Assembly: GCF_018129685.1 (NCBI RefSeq)
Contig: NZ_JAFCLG010000008.1
Location: 1 to 64,000, forward strand
Direction of reading: 5' to 3'
DNA length: 64,000 nt
Source of the DNA: Bradyrhizobium manausense
GTDB taxonomy: Bacteria > Pseudomonadota > Alphaproteobacteria > Rhizobiales > Xanthobacteraceae
The stretch's first letter is position 1; each line of letters opens with the position of its first letter. The notes beneath the pieces were generated by a model. That model had not been told where the DNA came from. It saw nothing but the letters and a program-made list of their open reading frames with translations, and did no database searches. The translations under genes were made by a program, and so were the position numbers. Positions 44,977-52,359 of this stretch are shown here, piece after piece.

Positions 44977-44999
44977 CTGATATATGAGCTGATATATGA
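44977..44999. promoter_or_regulatory. Tandem operator-like repeat before the P450 and GntR genes
   Basis: CTGATATATGA occurs twice, at 44977-44987 and 44989-44999, one base apart, so the repeat period is 12 bases. The second copy covers the GntR start codon (44996). The first ends 48 bases upstream of the P450 start. The AT-rich core stands out from its GC-rich surroundings. It is the best candidate for GntR control of both genes. Confidence 0.6.
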
Positions 45000-45688
45000 A
45001 TACGCGTCAACCCAAATCTCGGCGCTCCGCCGCGCGCAAGCGGGCCCAGGCCAGTTCCGCCAGCCTGACCGAGCAGGCCTATACGCAGCTCGAGCAGATG
45101 ATCGCGACGCTCCAATTGCGGCCGGGCGCCTTCGTCTCCGAAAGCGAATTGTGCGAGCGCCTTGGCATCGGGCGAACGCCGGTTCGCGAGGCGATGCAGC
45201 GATTGGCGCGCGAGCACCTGCTCCAGATCATGCCCCGCAAGGGCTGCGTGGTTTCCGACTGCCGCTTCGACGACGAGTTCAGCGTGATCGAAGTCCGCAA
45301 GCCACTCGAACGCGTGGTCGCGCGCGGCGCGGCACAACGCGCCAAGCCCGAACAGCGCCGACGTTTAGCGGAGATCGCCGACGAAATGGCCGCGGCACTG
45401 GCTGGCAACGACTTCGACGCCTTCGCGCGGCTGGACCTGGAATTCAACCAGCTGTGCCTCGCGGCATGCGGCAACGCCACCGCCACCTCGATGATGCGCC
45501 TGATCGGCACGCAGAACCGCCGGTTCTGGTTCATGCATCATGGCCGAACGCTGCCTCGCGAGGGCGTGGAGAGCCATGTCGACATGGCGCGCGCCATCGC
45601 GGACGGCGACGCCGACCGGGCCGCAGCGGCCACCGAGCGCCTGCTCGCCTATGTGGAGCAACTTGCGCTGCGATCGAGGCCGCTGTGA
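44996..45688 (+). CDS. GntR-family regulator with FCD domain
   Basis: A 230-residue regulator. A basic N-terminal tail precedes the winged helix (SESELCERLGIGRTPVREAM). The FCD ligand domain (about 95-220) has RLDLEFNQLCLAACGN. It diverges from the P450, SRPBCC and ferredoxin genes and its start codon lies inside a tandem repeat, which suggests autoregulation. The inducer may be the P450 substrate or a breakdown product. Confidence 0.92.
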   Translation: MNTRQPKSRRSAARKRAQASSASLTEQAYTQLEQMIATLQLRPGAFVSESELCERLGIGRTPVREAMQRLAREHLLQIMPRKGCVVSDCRFDDEFSVIEVRKPLERVVARGAAQRAKPEQRRRLAEIADEMAAALAGNDFDAFARLDLEFNQLCLAACGNATATSMMRLIGTQNRRFWFMHHGRTLPREGVESHVDMARAIADGDADRAAAATERLLAYVEQLALRSRPL

Positions 45689-45742
45689 TCGAGGACCGTC
45701 GGGTTTTCCGACACGACAGACGTCTCAACCGGGAATCCCCGT

Positions 45743-45762
45743 CGCGCCGCTGGAGCGGCGCG
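45743..45762. terminator. GC-rich hairpin between convergent genes
   Basis: CGCGCCGCT (45743-45751) and AGCGGCGCG (45754-45762) are perfect nine-base arms around GG (or eight-base arms with a four-base loop). It lies between the stops of the GntR gene and the flavin reductase gene, so it can serve as a bidirectional terminator. Confidence 0.6.
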
Positions 45763-45792
45763 CGGCAGGCCCAAGGGAATGACGCCGTCCCC

Positions 45793-46278
45793 TCACCTCT
45801 CCACCGGCACTCCCGCCCCGCGATGATACCGGCTGGAAAAGAACACCAGCGGCGTCGTGTCGCGATGGTCGCAGTTCGAGACTTCCGCGATGATCAGTGT
45901 GTGGTCGCTGACGTCGATTTGGCGCGTGACCTCGCAGGCGAACCAGGCGATGCAGCCGGCGAGGCGCGGCAGGCCATCGACGATCTCGTAATCCGGCGTT
46001 GCGCCGTTGTTCGGCTGGCTGGCGAAATGCCGCGACAGGTCGCGGCCGTGGTCCGGCAGGACGTTGACGCAGTAGCGGCCGGTCGCGGAGATCGCGCGGT
46101 GCATGCGGCCGGGCATGACAGAGACCAGCACGGTCGGCGGCGCCAGGCTGACGGTGACGAAGCTGTTCGCGGTCATGCCGCAGACGTCGCCATGTTCATC
46201 CAGCGCCGTCAGCACCGTGACGCCGGTGACGAAACGCGATGCGGCCTCGCGGAACGCGGCCGGATTGGCGCGCTGCAT
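45793..46278 (-). CDS. styB: Flavin reductase of a two-component styrene/indole monooxygenase
   Basis: A 161-residue NAD(P)H:flavin reductase of the HpaC/StyB group. Family segments are FREAASRFVTGVTVLTALD, GMTANSFVTVSLAPPTVLVS, and a C terminus with DHTLIIAEVSNC. It supplies reduced FAD to the epoxidase encoded by the first gene of the operon. The start at 46278 lies two bases past the stop of the EthD-like gene. The frame continues upstream to 46575 but that part is the EthD-like gene read in another frame. Confidence 0.87.
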   Translation of the reverse strand: MQRANPAAFREAASRFVTGVTVLTALDEHGDVCGMTANSFVTVSLAPPTVLVSVMPGRMHRAISATGRYCVNVLPDHGRDLSRHFASQPNNGATPDYEIVDGLPRLAGCIAWFACEVTRQIDVSDHTLIIAEVSNCDHRDTTPLVFFSSRYHRGAGVPVER

Positions 46279-46280
46279 CT

Positions 46281-46580
46281 TTAGTCTCCGCCGGCAAAAT
46301 GAAACAGCGTGGCGCCGTCGGGAGAATAGTTCGGCACGTCGGCGGCAACCTTCGCGCCGATTCCGGATTGCAGCGCCGCGCCCATCGCTGCGGCATCGGC
46401 AAACCAGGCCTGAAAAATGCAGAACGGCGCGGCGCCCGGACCCAGCGACTCGGGATAGGCAAAGACGCAGGAGATCAGGCCCGGCAGTTGCTTCGCCAGC
46501 GGAACGTGGGTCTGCTCGTAATAGGCCTTGAAGCGTGCCGGATCGGACGGGCGGGGATAGAGCACGGTCAGACAATGCAT
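46281..46580 (-). CDS. EthD-domain protein between styA and styB
   Basis: A 99-residue alpha/beta-barrel dimer-type protein. LTVLYPRPSDPARFKAYYEQ followed by HVPLAKQLPGL is the EthD signature (YYExxHxPL). EthD-like proteins accompany oxygenase systems, but their roles are mostly undefined. It lies ten bases after styA and two before styB, so it is an integral part of the operon. It may remove an unstable epoxide or indole product; this is an inference. Confidence 0.82.
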   Translation of the reverse strand: MHCLTVLYPRPSDPARFKAYYEQTHVPLAKQLPGLISCVFAYPESLGPGAAPFCIFQAWFADAAAMGAALQSGIGAKVAADVPNYSPDGATLFHFAGGD

Positions 46581-46590
46581 CGATCGATCC

Positions 46591-47841
46591 TCACGCAATC
46601 GCCCTGACGGGCTCTGATGGCGCCGACATGCGTTCGATCCAGGCCTGGATACGTTGCGGCGTCGAGATGCGGTCCCACTGGCGGTCCGGATAATTGAAGT
46701 TCTCGGTGAACTCGTTGGCCAGCGCCGGGTTCTGGCTCATCGCGCCGATCAACATGCCCAGTGCTTCCGAGGGCGGTTGCAACATCACATTGGTCCAGCG
46801 CGACGCCGCCAGCACGCGATCCTGCCGCTTCAAGTCGATCTTTTCACACAAGCGCGCATCGAGTGCATCGGCGTTGACGATCTCCTCGCCGAGCACGAAG
46901 GCCGCATAGGAAGCGACATTGGCGCCCTGGCCCATCATCGGATCGACGATGGCATGGACATCGCCGAGCGCGATCGCGCATTTTCCGTCGTCGAACTCAA
47001 CTACGGTGTTGCGCACGGTCGGAACCACGCCGCCTTGCAGCAGGTCCTGTGGCTGCGCGAGATCGAAGCGTGCGGTGTCGATGCGATCGTAGGTCGTGGG
47101 GTGGTGCTTCTCCAGCTTGCCCAACAGCACCTTCAAATAGTGCTTCGGGTTGTCGTCGTAGCTGAGCGTCGCCAGCTCCTCCATGTCGCCGCCCGGCACG
47201 TTCTCCATCAGCAGCGCGTTGGCGATGCCGCCGAAGGTGATGGTCGGGATCACGATCATCTCGCCATGGCCGGGAGAGACCGAGAGCGTGACGTTCATGG
47301 GATCGGGCTGCCGCACCCCGGTGTAAAGCCCGACGCACAGCCGCCGTTGCGGCTGCTGATAGGGCGAGTGCTCCGGCCGGTAATTGAAGAGCTGGCCGAG
47401 CGGTCCCTTGCCGGTCGAGACCACCAGCAGATCGAAACGCGCGACCAGTGGGCGAATGTCGTGCTCTTCGATGCGGCGATATTCGATCTTGCCGCCGCGA
47501 TTGACGAAGTCCTGCATCAACGCGGGGAGATAGATCCGGTAGTCGACCGCGCGGCTCGCTTTCGTGAAGTCGCCACGGAAGCTCAGCGGCTGCGGAAAAT
47601 TGAAGACGTGGTCGTGATAGTAATAATGGTCCTTCGGATCGGTCCAGTGATTGACGCCGAGATAGTCCTCGCGCGCGATCGTCACGTGGTGATGCGCGAC
47701 CGTGTTGAGCAGCCTGATGTCGCGGTACTCCTCAGGCGGCCGGTCCGTGATAACAGTGGCGTCCACGCCATGCTTTTGCAGGTAAAGCGCGAGATGCAGG
47801 CCGGCGATCCCGGCGCCGACAATTCCGACGTTGCGTGCCAC
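46591..47841 (-). CDS. styA: Styrene/indole monooxygenase, FAD-dependent epoxidase subunit
   Basis: A 416-residue flavoprotein, the usual length of StyA. The dinucleotide motif is GIVGAGIAGLHLALYL. Family-typical segments are NTVAHHHVTIAREDYLGVNH, the FGGIANALLMENVPGG region, and GDVHAIVDPMMGQGANVASY, the FAD-ribityl contact. StyA uses reduced FAD from StyB to epoxidise styrene or indole side chains. No epoxide isomerase (StyC) or aldehyde dehydrogenase (StyD) is present, so a full styrene pathway is not encoded here; indole oxidation fits better. It is the first gene after the LysR-controlled promoter. Confidence 0.9.
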   Translation of the reverse strand: MARNVGIVGAGIAGLHLALYLQKHGVDATVITDRPPEEYRDIRLLNTVAHHHVTIAREDYLGVNHWTDPKDHYYYHDHVFNFPQPLSFRGDFTKASRAVDYRIYLPALMQDFVNRGGKIEYRRIEEHDIRPLVARFDLLVVSTGKGPLGQLFNYRPEHSPYQQPQRRLCVGLYTGVRQPDPMNVTLSVSPGHGEMIVIPTITFGGIANALLMENVPGGDMEELATLSYDDNPKHYLKVLLGKLEKHHPTTYDRIDTARFDLAQPQDLLQGGVVPTVRNTVVEFDDGKCAIALGDVHAIVDPMMGQGANVASYAAFVLGEEIVNADALDARLCEKIDLKRQDRVLAASRWTNVMLQPPSEALGMLIGAMSQNPALANEFTENFNYPDRQWDRISTPQRIQAWIERMSAPSEPVRAIA

Positions 47842-47906
47842 GTGACTTCCTCCCCTGTGATTGCTTGTTTTGAGGAAGCCTATCGGCCGATCGGGTTGCG
47901 CACTAC

Positions 47907-47932
47907 GGAATAAATAGGATATAATTTATTCC
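47907..47932. promoter_or_regulatory. Putative LysR operator
   Basis: GGAATAAAT (47907-47915) and ATTTATTCC (47924-47932) are perfect nine-base arms with an eight-base centre. It lies 15 bases before the LysR start and 65 before the styA start. It contains the T-n11-A form typical of LysR recognition sites and is strikingly AT-rich. It probably serves both autoregulation and styA activation. Confidence 0.65.
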
Positions 47933-47947
47933 AGATCGGAATGAATT

Positions 47948-48877
47948 ATGGACCGGATCGATTGCCTCCGCGCGTTCGTTCGCACCCTCGAGGGCGGCAG
48001 CTTTTCGGTTGCGGCGAAGGAGCTCGGCATCGGCCAGCCCGCCATCAGCAAGCGCATTGCGATGCTTGAGAGCGAGTTCGGCGCGCAGCTGTTCTCGCGC
48101 ACGACACGAACGTTGAAACCGACGGCCGAGGCGCACCGCATCTACGATCTCGCGCGCCAGATCCTCGATCGTTTCGACATGGCGCGGGCGAGTGCAGTGG
48201 AAGCGGCACCCCGCCCCACAGGCACGCTGAGGATCGGCGTACCCTCGTCATTCGGTCGCCGCTACATGATGCCTGTGATCGCCGAATATGTGCGGAATTA
48301 TCCGGAGGTGCGGGTCGACATCCGCTTTAGCGAGCGGTTCGTCAACCTGGTAGAAGAAGGCATCGAGCTGGCACTGCGGATCGGAAACCTGGAGGCAAGC
48401 ACGCTGGTCGCCCGACGACTCGGCACCGTGCAACGGCACCTCGTCGCAACACCCACCTATCTGCACGGCCGTCCGCTGCCGCGAACGCCTGACGATCTCG
48501 GCGCGCACCAGTGCATCGTCTATTCCAGGATGTCGCCGGCGCAGCAATGGGCCTTCGAATCCGAGCATGGCCGTCACGTCGCATCGATCAACGGCCCCAT
48601 CCACGTTGACGACGCCGATGCGATGCAGGAGGCGACAATGCAGCATCTCGGCATTGCGATCCTGCCTGACTGGAATGCCGCGGAGGGCCTTCGCAGCGGC
48701 GAGCTCGAGCATGTGCTGCCAGATTACAGCATCGCGGCGTTGCCCCTCCATGCGGTGTACCCCGAGACGCAGTGGATGTCGCTGCGTGCACGAAGCTTTC
48801 TGGATCTGCTGGTCGAGCGCTCCGGACATTTTGCGCCTGCTGCATCGCATACCCCCGCCGCTGGTTCAGCCGGTTGA
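47948..48877 (+). CDS. LysR-family transcriptional regulator
   Basis: A 309-residue LysR protein. The N-terminal helix-turn-helix (GGSFSVAAKELGIGQPAISK) is followed by the linker helix and a periplasmic-binding-like effector domain (about 95-300, TLRIGVPSSFGRRYMMP). It diverges from the styA operon across 106 bases that carry the palindrome above, so it probably activates that operon in response to an aromatic ligand. The luciferase-like gene starts 21 bases after its stop and may be co-transcribed. Confidence 0.93.
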   Translation: MDRIDCLRAFVRTLEGGSFSVAAKELGIGQPAISKRIAMLESEFGAQLFSRTTRTLKPTAEAHRIYDLARQILDRFDMARASAVEAAPRPTGTLRIGVPSSFGRRYMMPVIAEYVRNYPEVRVDIRFSERFVNLVEEGIELALRIGNLEASTLVARRLGTVQRHLVATPTYLHGRPLPRTPDDLGAHQCIVYSRMSPAQQWAFESEHGRHVASINGPIHVDDADAMQEATMQHLGIAILPDWNAAEGLRSGELEHVLPDYSIAALPLHAVYPETQWMSLRARSFLDLLVERSGHFAPAASHTPAAGSAG

Positions 48878-48898
48878 CGCGGCCCCCGCCATCGTTAA

Positions 48899-49930
48899 AT
48901 GACGCCCATGAAAAAACTCGGATTCCTGTCCTTCGGACATTGGACACCCTCGCCGCAATCGCAGACCCGCTCGGCCGCGGACACGCTGCTGCAATCGATC
49001 GAGCTTGCGGTCGCGGCGGAGCAGCTCGGCCTGGACGGCGCCTATTACCGCGTGCATCACTTCGCGCGGCAGCTCGCTTCGCCCTTTCCGTTGCTCGCGG
49101 CGGTCGGTGCCAGGACCAGCAAGATCGAGATCGGCACGGCCGTGATCGACATGCGTTACGAAAACCCGCTTTACATGGTCGAGGATGCGGGAAGCGCCGA
49201 TCTTATCGCGGGCGGCAGGCTCCAGCTCGGCATCAGCCGCGGCTCGCCCGAGCAGGTGATCGACGGCTGGCGCTATTTTGGCTATCGCCTGGCCGAGGGC
49301 GCGAGCGATGCCGACATGGGCCGGCGCCATGCCGAGGTCTTCCTCGACCTGCTGCGCGGCGAGGGATTTGCAGAGCCCAATCCGCGGCCGATGTTTCCGA
49401 ACCCGCCGGGCCTGCTGCGCCTCGAGCCGCATTCGCAGGGCCTGCGCGAACGGATCTGGTGGGGCGCCGGCTCGAACGCGACCGCGGTGTGGGCCGCCAA
49501 GCTCGGCATGAACCTGCAGAGCTCGACGCTGAAGAACGACGAGACCGGCGAAGCCTTTCACGTGCAGCAGGCCGCCCAGATCCGCGCCTACCGCGCGGCG
49601 TGGAAGGAAGCCGGCCACGTCAGAGAGCCCCGCGTGTCCGTCAGCCGCAGCATCTTCGCGCTGATGGACGATCGCGACCGCGCCTATTTCGGCGGCGAAC
49701 GCGGCGGCGAAGACCAGATCGGCTTCATCGACCCGCGCACCCGCGCGATCTTCGGCCGCTCCTATGCGGCCGAGCCCGACGTGCTGATCGAGCAGCTCAG
49801 GCAGGATGAAGCCATCGCCGAAGCTGATACGCTGCTGCTGACGATCCCCAACCAGCTCGGCGTCGACTATTGCGCGCATGCGATCGAGGCGATCCTCAAG
49901 CACGTCGCGCCGGCGCTGGGGTGGCGGTGA
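48899..49930 (+). CDS. LLM-class flavin-dependent oxidoreductase
   Basis: A 343-residue luciferase-like monooxygenase. Segments such as GFLSFGHW, LGLDGAYYRVHHFARQLASP and EIGTAVIDMRYENPLYMVED are typical of the TIM-barrel family that uses reduced FMN. Its placement after the LysR gene and near a flavin reductase suggests that StyB might also feed it, but this is only an inference. Methionines at codons 1 and 4 are both possible starts. The substrate is unknown. Confidence 0.87.
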   Translation: MTPMKKLGFLSFGHWTPSPQSQTRSAADTLLQSIELAVAAEQLGLDGAYYRVHHFARQLASPFPLLAAVGARTSKIEIGTAVIDMRYENPLYMVEDAGSADLIAGGRLQLGISRGSPEQVIDGWRYFGYRLAEGASDADMGRRHAEVFLDLLRGEGFAEPNPRPMFPNPPGLLRLEPHSQGLRERIWWGAGSNATAVWAAKLGMNLQSSTLKNDETGEAFHVQQAAQIRAYRAAWKEAGHVREPRVSVSRSIFALMDDRDRAYFGGERGGEDQIGFIDPRTRAIFGRSYAAEPDVLIEQLRQDEAIAEADTLLLTIPNQLGVDYCAHAIEAILKHVAPALGWR

Positions 49931-49969
49931 GGCCGAGACTGCCGCCTTACGATGCGAGTCAGGGCTGAC

Positions 49970-50050
49970 CGGCGCCGCTCTTCCGGCGTGATCTCGATAT
50001 CGCCGACCACTGCTCGGTCGAGAAAAGACCGAGACCGGAAGACGGCGCCG
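49970..50050. repeat. Large nested palindrome
   Basis: Outer arms at 49970-49986 (CGGCGCCGCTCTTCCGG) and 50035-50050 (CCGGAAGACGGCGCCG) pair along about 16 positions with one inserted base. Inside, CTCGGTC (50013-50019) and GACCGAG (50027-50033) form a perfect stem with a seven-base loop. It starts 40 bases past the luciferase-like gene stop, so it could end that transcript. It immediately precedes a truncated gene start and a second palindromic element. Confidence 0.65.
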
Positions 50051-50062
50051 CAGATCGGAATC

Positions 50063-50131
50063 ATGAACCAGCATATGTCCCTCGTCAGCCTCGTGGTCGC
50101 GGACTATGACGAAGCAAGCGCCTTCTTCACG
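50063..50131 (+). pseudogene. N-terminal remnant of a glyoxalase-fold (VOC) gene
   Basis: The 23 codons from ATG 50063 read as a typical VOC-family N terminus (MSLVSLVVADYDEASAFFT). The similarity then stops: the frame enters unrelated sequence ending in a palindromic element, and the rest of a roughly 120-residue VOC domain is absent from all frames nearby. It is probably the scar of an insertion or deletion. Confidence 0.6.
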
Positions 50132-50138
50132 TGCGCCC

Positions 50139-50273
50139 AATCGCATATGGCGTGTACGATGCGGCTGCATGGGCAGTCGGCTCCCGCTCCCGCTTGCGAG
50201 GGCATTGCGCAATGCCCTCGCAAGCGGGCGAGGCCGAGCAAACCCGCGGTCCTCGCCAAATCCATATGCGATT
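50139..50273. mobile_element. Palindromic element with terminal inverted repeats and a 40-base core palindrome
   Basis: The ends are AATCGCATATGG (50139-50150) and CCATATGCGATT (50262-50273), exact reverse complements. At the centre 50189-50208 and 50209-50228 are perfect 20-base arms with no spacer (CCCGCTTGCGAGGGCATTGC and its complement). Terminal repeats, a hairpin core, about 135 bases of length and a position at the break of a VOC gene resemble a miniature non-autonomous element or REP-type unit. There is no coding capacity and no obvious target-site duplication. Confidence 0.6.
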
Positions 50274-50303
50274 ACCCTGCCTCGGGGAGAGACCGTGCTC
50301 CGT

Positions 50304-50765
50304 TCAGCCGCCGCTGAGGCTATGGCTGATGCGCGTCACGACCTCGTCCCATCGCCGCTTCTCGGCCGCGGGATAATTGATCAGCACGCAATGCACATAG
50401 CGGCGCGAGAAGTTGCAGCGGTCGTACCAGATCTTGTCGCGCCTGATGCTGGACACCACGAAGAAGCCGGGCGTGATCCGTTTGTAGACGATCCCCGGCG
50501 GCGGCTGCTTCGCGGCCAGGAAGGCGGCGGGCGAAATTCCCTGGGTGCGGGGAACGGCCTGCACCGTGAGATCGGCGCTACCGTCCGACGTACGAAATTG
50601 CTGGCCATATCCGTCAGGCTTCCCGGCCTGTTCGGTGAAGATCGAGCTGGGAATGTCGACCGAGGTTCCGGCCTCGGGGATGTGATAGGTGGTCCAGCTA
50701 TCTGCCTTCGCAGGCAGCGCCGGCGCGGCACCCAGTGCAATGACAACAGCGGCTATCGTCTTCAT
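50304..50765 (-). CDS. Exported protein of unknown function
   Basis: A 153-residue protein with a clear signal peptide (MKTIAAVVIALGAAPALPAKA). The mature part (about 22-153) begins DSWTTYHIPEAGTSVDIPSS and has two cysteines in DRCNFSRRYVHCV, which could form a disulfide in the periplasm. I do not recognise the family with certainty. It follows the 72-residue protein gene by seven bases, so the two form an operon. Confidence 0.75.
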   Translation of the reverse strand: MKTIAAVVIALGAAPALPAKADSWTTYHIPEAGTSVDIPSSIFTEQAGKPDGYGQQFRTSDGSADLTVQAVPRTQGISPAAFLAAKQPPPGIVYKRITPGFFVVSSIRRDKIWYDRCNFSRRYVHCVLINYPAAEKRRWDEVVTRISHSLSGG

Positions 50766-50772
50766 GTCGGCC

Positions 50773-50991
50773 TCATCTGCGCGGCGCCAGTTGCAGCTCC
50801 AGCAAGGCGATCCTCTGTAAATTCGTCACATCACGCTCGCCTGTGCTCGCCGTACGCAGGATCGACTCGGCGAGTGCGTTGACGTGCGAGGAATGTACGG
50901 GCTCCGGCAGGGTCGCGACCGCAGCTTCCAGGGCGGTGGTCATGAGCTCGATCACCTCGGGGGAAAATTCCGCGTTGGAAAAGTTCTTCAT
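50773..50991 (-). CDS. Small helical protein of unknown function
   Basis: A 72-residue, probably all-helical soluble protein (EFSPEVIELMTTALEAAVAT, NALAESILRTAS). There are no membrane or signal segments. Its regular heptad-like hydrophobics and clean position seven bases before the exported protein gene support it as real. A shadow-frame origin is unlikely because no overlapping gene exists. Function unknown. Confidence 0.65.
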   Translation of the reverse strand: MKNFSNAEFSPEVIELMTTALEAAVATLPEPVHSSHVNALAESILRTASTGERDVTNLQRIALLELQLAPRR

Positions 50992-51143
50992 CTCACGGGC
51001 CGGCCGCTGCTGCGTGCCGGCGGTCTAACGTCGGGAAAAAGTGGAAGTTCCTGCGCGCGACCAGCGCGTGTCCCTGTTGACACGGCCACCCCTGATGCAA
51101 TTCTTGCCTACGGACGACGATCCCAGCCGGACCCCTGAACTGC

Positions 51144-52229
51144 ATGACGACTCTGGAAGCTGCACTGCGTGGAGGAGCGGTCGTCATCCTCCTTCTGCGC
51201 GCGGCGGTCGCCGCCCGGAGCGCGGGACGCGATGCCGTGAGCCGCTACACCGCGCCGCTGGCGGCGAGCATCGCGGGGGCGATCGTCGAATCCGCGCCCG
51301 GCTTCGGTACGCTGGATCTGGGCCTGCGCCTTCCGGTCGCAATCGTCAGCGCCGGCGTGCCGGCCGCGTTCTGGATGACCATGGGCGCGATATTCAACGA
51401 CGCGTTCCGGGCGCGCTGGTACCATGGGCTCGGCTGGCTGACGCTGGTGGCGCTCGCCTTGATGGACCAGTTCAGGCATCCGATGGCGGTCGACGTTGCG
51501 CGCACCGGCCTCTCGGCGGCTTTCCTGCTGCTCGGCGCCTGGCACGCCTTGTCGGGACGCGCGGTCGACCTCGTGGAAGGACGGCGGCGGCTTCGCGTCG
51601 GATACGCAGCCTTCATCGTGCTCTACGCGTTGGTCGCGATCGCGTCGGACTGGCTCTGGCCCGGCGGGCTCTCGGCGCCATCGATCAGCCTCGCCAACGC
51701 CGCCACCCTGACGGCGGTGATCTTCCTGTTCTCGATGCTGAGTTCGACCGTTTCGGCCGAGACGCCGCTGGCCCAGGGAGCGGTCCGGGCAACGCCCTTG
51801 CCGCGTCCATCCGATTCTCAGCCGGAGACGCCGTCTGCCGGGGTCGAAGCGGCGCAACTCGTCGCGCTTCGGCATCTGCTCGATCATGACAAGGTCTTTC
51901 GCGAGCCGGACCTGAGCATCGCATCCCTGTCGCAGAAGCTCGGGATTCCCGCGTACCGGCTCCGTCATCTGATCAACCGACAGCTCGGCCATCGCAATTT
52001 CAACGCCTTCGTCAACGGCTACCGGCTGGCAGACGCCGAAGCCGCGCTGAGCGATCCCGCGCAGGCCAGCGTCCCGATCCTGACCATCGCACTCGATGCG
52101 GGCTTCGGCTCGATCGGCCCGTTCAATCGCGCCTTCAAGGCCCAGACCGGAGTGACGCCGTCCGAGTACCGGCGGGCGCGTCTTGCCGGCGCGGCAGCAG
52201 CCGCCGGGCCGGGCGCGGCCGAGACCTGA
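51144..52229 (+). CDS. Membrane-anchored AraC-family regulator
   Basis: A 361-residue protein. The first 210 residues contain about six membrane segments (GGAVVILLLRAAVAA, LTLVALALMDQF, TGLSAAFLLLGAWHAL, AAFIVLYALVAIASDWLW, AATLTAVIFLFSML). A C-terminal AraC domain follows (about 235-345) with two helix-turn-helices (LSIASLSQKLGIPAYRLRHL, ILTIALDAGFGSIGPFNRAF). Such proteins sense a signal in or across the membrane and bind DNA on the inside. It is followed on the same strand by a membrane desaturase/hydroxylase gene, a pairing that suggests control of lipid modification. Confidence 0.87.
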   Translation: MTTLEAALRGGAVVILLLRAAVAARSAGRDAVSRYTAPLAASIAGAIVESAPGFGTLDLGLRLPVAIVSAGVPAAFWMTMGAIFNDAFRARWYHGLGWLTLVALALMDQFRHPMAVDVARTGLSAAFLLLGAWHALSGRAVDLVEGRRRLRVGYAAFIVLYALVAIASDWLWPGGLSAPSISLANAATLTAVIFLFSMLSSTVSAETPLAQGAVRATPLPRPSDSQPETPSAGVEAAQLVALRHLLDHDKVFREPDLSIASLSQKLGIPAYRLRHLINRQLGHRNFNAFVNGYRLADAEAALSDPAQASVPILTIALDAGFGSIGPFNRAFKAQTGVTPSEYRRARLAGAAAAAGPGAAET

Positions 52230-52359
52230 CCGATTTCTGATTGCGGGCGGCCGTTTGCGGGAATCGGCCAATCCGCCTGGAGGAATCGGCGCGCCGCCGC
52301 GTCCTGGCAATGCCAGCCTTGCTCCGGGCAGGCCACGCGCCTGCGATGCGGAGGTTGCC

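Larger units (their letters stand above)
49931..50303. other. 373-base stretch without an intact gene
   Basis: It contains the nested palindrome (49970-50050), the VOC remnant (50063-50131) and the terminal-repeat palindromic element (50139-50273). The remaining bases show nothing I can name. Confidence 0.6.
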
